A stretch of DNA of 10,516 nucleotides from Gryganskiella cystojenkinii. Lineage: Eukaryota > Mortierellomycota > Mortierellomycetes > Mortierellales > Mortierellaceae. Position 1 is the first letter of the stretch. Each line of letters opens with the position of its first letter. Of the stretch, positions 7,681 to 10,516 are shown piece after piece. The DNA is taken from assembly GCA_015852425.1 (NCBI GenBank), contig JAAAIG010000792.1, positions 1-10,516 on the forward strand, written 5' to 3'. The notes below the pieces were generated by a model. It worked only from the letters and a program-made list of their open reading frames with translations, made no database searches and had not been told where the DNA came from. Made by a program: the position numbers and the translations under genes.

Positions 7681-7710
7681 CCTAACTAGTCTTGCCCATA
7701 AAACTTGTTT

Positions 7711-7716
7711 AATAAA
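7711..7716 (+). terminator. AATAAA poly(A) signal of the F-box gene
   Basis: A perfect AATAAA lies 31 nt past the stop codon (7678-7680) and is followed by a GT-containing stretch and then A-rich sequence. Position and sequence fit 3'-end formation for the F-box transcript. Confidence 0.6.
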
Positions 7717-7956
7717 GAACATTTGTTGAGTGCAGCAAAAAAGAAAAAAAAAGAGATTTTCAGGACAAGTGGTATGGTCCATTCATTCAAGTTGTTACGC
7801 GCTACAGAAGAAGTTAACGAGGCCAAGGAGGCTTTGATCTTCCCTTGCTGCCGAGAGAAAAAGGGTCGCTGTCCCCTCTCCCGTATATAACCGGATGATG
7901 GAGGTTCCTTTGTGAAGTCGACTGTGTAGATCCTTGCCATGACGTGTTGCCGTCGT

Positions 7957-7962
7957 TTTATT
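7957..7962 (-). terminator. AATAAA poly(A) signal of the PPWD1 gene
   Basis: On the minus strand AATAAA lies about 59 nt past the PPWD1 stop codon. A second AATAAA at 8012-8007 is only 9 nt past the stop. The downstream one is the more usual distance, but both could be used. The interval 7681-8020 has no gene of its own and serves as the 3' region of two convergent transcripts. Confidence 0.5.
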
Positions 7963-8020
7963 TTACGCTCCTTCAGGAGGAGACAAATGCCTTTCACCCA
8001 GACGTCTTTATTCTAACTTG

Positions 8021-10516
8021 TTAACGAATCTCGATGTTCAAAATCCTGACATCCTCAAACGGTTTATCGCCCTTGTCTGTCTTCAAATTCTCGATATTAT
8101 GGATCACATCCATGCCAGTGACCGCCCGACCAAAGACCGAATGTTTATTGTCCAGCCAAGGTGTCGGTACGGTCGTGATAAAGAACTGACTCCCGTTCGT
8201 GTTCTTGCCCGCGTTCGCCATCGATAACGTGTACGGCCGATCGTGCTTCAAGTCCTGATGGAATTCGTCCTCAAACTCCTTGCCCCAAATCGAGGTGCCT
8301 CCGGTACCATCACCCAGGGGATCACCAGTCTGTAACATGAAGGACTTGATGATACGATGGAAAATCACATTGTCGTAGTATCCGTTTCTGGAATGGGTTA
8401 CGAAATTCTCCACTGTCTTTGGGACCAATTCCGGGAACAACTTGAATTGAATATCACCCATGGTCGTCCTAAGAATTGCGGTTGTTCCGAGCTTGGTCTT
8501 TGTGTGTTGAGCCGTGGCAATGGTCTGTTCCTCTCTGGAAGGCTTCTCGTTAAAGACATCACGGTCGGCCTTGTGCGAGGAGGAAGCGCCATGATCAGGT
8601 TCCCGTTCCGTGAACATGTAGAATCGGTTGCGGGTATGTGCTGTACAAAACAATGTTGGGTCTCTCAACTCGGATTCTTTGATTACAGCGTTGTCGGAAG
8701 CAGCCATGGCCTAGATTAGAGCGAGAGCAAAAATTAGTATGGCATTCACGAGTGAATTTCCGAAAATCATAAACAAATGCAATGCCAACAAATAGGTCCG
8801 TACCATAGTGAGAATGCTCTTCTTCTTGGGTGCTCCCTGATAAATAGCCACATTCATAAAGCGATGCGGCTCCGATTTTCCAATGAGCTTGACCACCTTG
8901 TTCGAATGTGTGTTGACGACCTTGATACCAAAAATAGTAGGATAGATCAAAAAGTGTCCACTCTCATCAAAGACTGCGTTCAAACAGCTAGGTTGCGTCG
9001 ACTTCATCAACAGACGCTCTCCAGCAAGACGTCTTCCAAACTCCATGTCATCCAACTTGTACAACTTTTGTCCAGTCTAACGGAAAAAAAAGTCGTATTG
9101 TTTGATGGTCAGAATAATTCATACATGAGAAATCATAATCCTTGCACCGTAAAAAACTAAGAAATCGAAATTCGTTCTCACCTGCTGCATCTCGTTAATG
9201 ACTTCCAGACTCTCGTCATATTTCCGAATCATCTTGCCAGTTCTCGTCTTCCAAACGCGAACTTGTCGGTCCTTGGTACTCATGGTCGCAAACTTTTCGA
9301 AATCCTGAGAGAAGGTCAACGAGGTCGCGGTCGATCGACATTTCTTGAACTCGTACAGATCCGTCTGAGTCTTGTACTCGAACGCAACCGTCTTGGGGAC
9401 ATTTGCTTCCTCATCAGGGACCCAGTATTCAAACCCACCAGATTCGTCAGCAGATATAACACAGTTGTATCGGTCGTTGAAGGCCATGGTCGTTACAGGT
9501 GCACTGTGCAGCTTTGTGATTGAGAACAGCGCCTTTCCCTCGCCACGGCCGTCAAAGACATGAATCGCGGATGAGTCGGCGTCCGAGCTATTTCATTTTT
9601 CAGAAAGGACAGACAGATAGAGACGATATTTCATGCGTTAGACACTCGAAACCCCATAATTTGTTCAAGCATTGCTCTTTCCATTTTGATACATGAATAC
9701 GTACACAGCAACCTTTGCTTGAGCCTCTCCACGCTTATGTACCCAGCAGACCGTACTAGGAGTAAATTCCAACTTGATCATGTTGATCATATCAAAATTG
9801 ATGACATCGTAGACTTTCATGGTCTTGTCCATAGCAATTGTCGCCAACAACAAACCATCGTCCGAAACACAGATTCCAGCAATAAGGCCTATTGGTCCAT
9901 AATAAATGCATCAAGGTTCCCCCAGGTTAGTTCTTCTCCCTTGTATTCCAAAAAAAAAGTGTTTCCAGATCGCCTTTATCGTCCTGATGAATCCTTACCG
10001 AGATGGGACTTGTACTGCTTCACAAACTCGATGCCAGTTTCGGTCTTTTTCCAAAACTTCAAGTATCCGTCGACAGAGGTTGTGACCACAAAGTCAGTCC
10101 TATTTTTTTTAAGAAAAAGGACCAGATCAGTTTTTTTCCACTCTCGGTAGCCGCAAACATTTAAGATCAGTTCCTTCCTGTTTTTTTTGTCCTCCCTTAC
10201 TTTGTAACGGCCACAAAGTTGATCGCGTCTCTGTGCATATAACTCTTTTCATACATCTCGGCCGAGGGAAGCCGAGAGATATAAAGCGCCTCGTGAGGGA
10301 GTGCTAAACGAAAAAAAGAAAAAAACGATCCAAGCAGAGCAGAGGTGTTTGGTTTGATTAGCAAGAACGTGCTTCGCCACCAACGCGTGTTCTCGTTTGT
10401 TTCTTGGGGTTAGAGTGTTTCGCTTACGCTTTTTACGCTTCTTGGTCGCAACCTCCTCAGCGGCGGTGGCAGGCATGGGTCCAATGTCATCGTCCGAGTC
10501 TGTTATGCAGATGGAC
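8021..10516 (-). CDS. PPWD1: PPWD1-type WD40 repeat and cyclophilin protein, 5' end outside the window
   Basis: Visible exons are (10516)-10428, 10303-10201, 10099-9999, 9888-9705, 9587-9182, 9076-8804 and 8710-8021. All six introns are GT..AG, 93-124 nt, and keep frame, giving about 609 residues. The order is an acidic/basic start (DSDDDIGP, then KKRKKR), the family block [20 protein letters not shown]40 blades (for example [34 protein letters not shown]) over about 60-400, and a C-terminal cyclophilin domain (about 457-609). The cyclophilin active site is complete: R499 and F504 in [16 protein letters not shown]507, Q555 and F557 in GSQFFIT, W565 and H570 in WLDNKH. It should be an active peptidyl-prolyl isomerase. 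Human PPWD1 is found in the catalytic spliceosome, so a nuclear splicing role is likely. Human PPWD1 has about 646 residues, so a short N-terminal piece is missing. ATAACAG at 10506-10500 may be the acceptor of a further upstream intron. Confidence 0.9.

Noticed and set aside
8357..8719. Plus-strand 120-codon open frame across the PPWD1 last exon
   Set aside because: It lies opposite a fully conserved cyclophilin domain and has no features of its own.

Overview
The window looks like nuclear DNA of a filamentous fungus, most likely an early-diverging lineage of the Mortierella type. The reasons are short introns of about 93-124 nt with GT..AG ends, TATA and AATAAA-type signals, serine/glutamine-rich low-complexity insertions in a large F-box protein, and an eroded leucine-rich-repeat fragment resembling the F-box/LRR proteins abundant in Mortierellaceae. 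The lineage is an inference from style and remembered protein families, not from a database search.

Layout. Positions 1-2900 are gene-poor. They hold a frame-broken coding remnant of unknown family (about 182-1098), a small repeat/hairpin (1211-1248), a stretch with no convincing gene (1099-2587), and the degraded 3' end of an F-box/LRR-like gene (about 2588-2769) with its apparent poly(A) signal still present. Positions 2932-3874 (minus strand) are an intact three-exon gene for a sigma-type glutathione S-transferase-fold protein of 241 residues. Positions 3875-4980 form a divergent intergenic region with candidate promoter elements on both sides. Positions 4981-7680 (plus strand) are an intronless gene for an 899-residue F-box-like protein. 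Positions 8021-10516 (minus strand) are a gene for PPWD1, a WD40-cyclophilin fusion associated with the spliceosome. Seven exons are visible and the N-terminus lies beyond the right edge. The F-box and PPWD1 genes converge on a roughly 340-nt shared 3' region with poly(A) signals on both strands.

The three intact genes show no obvious common pathway: redox/detoxification or a GST-fold binding role, ubiquitin-ligase substrate recognition, and pre-mRNA splicing. I see no operon-like logic, no mobile element with defined ends, no tRNA or rRNA, and no CRISPR array. The points most worth checking are the GST-fold protein, which appears to lack the sigma-class catalytic tyrosine and the glutathione-binding serine; a tandem splice donor inside the basic patch of PPWD1; a hexamer array in the 5' leader of the F-box gene; and the two decayed coding remnants on the left. 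I found no strong candidate for an entirely new biological system.
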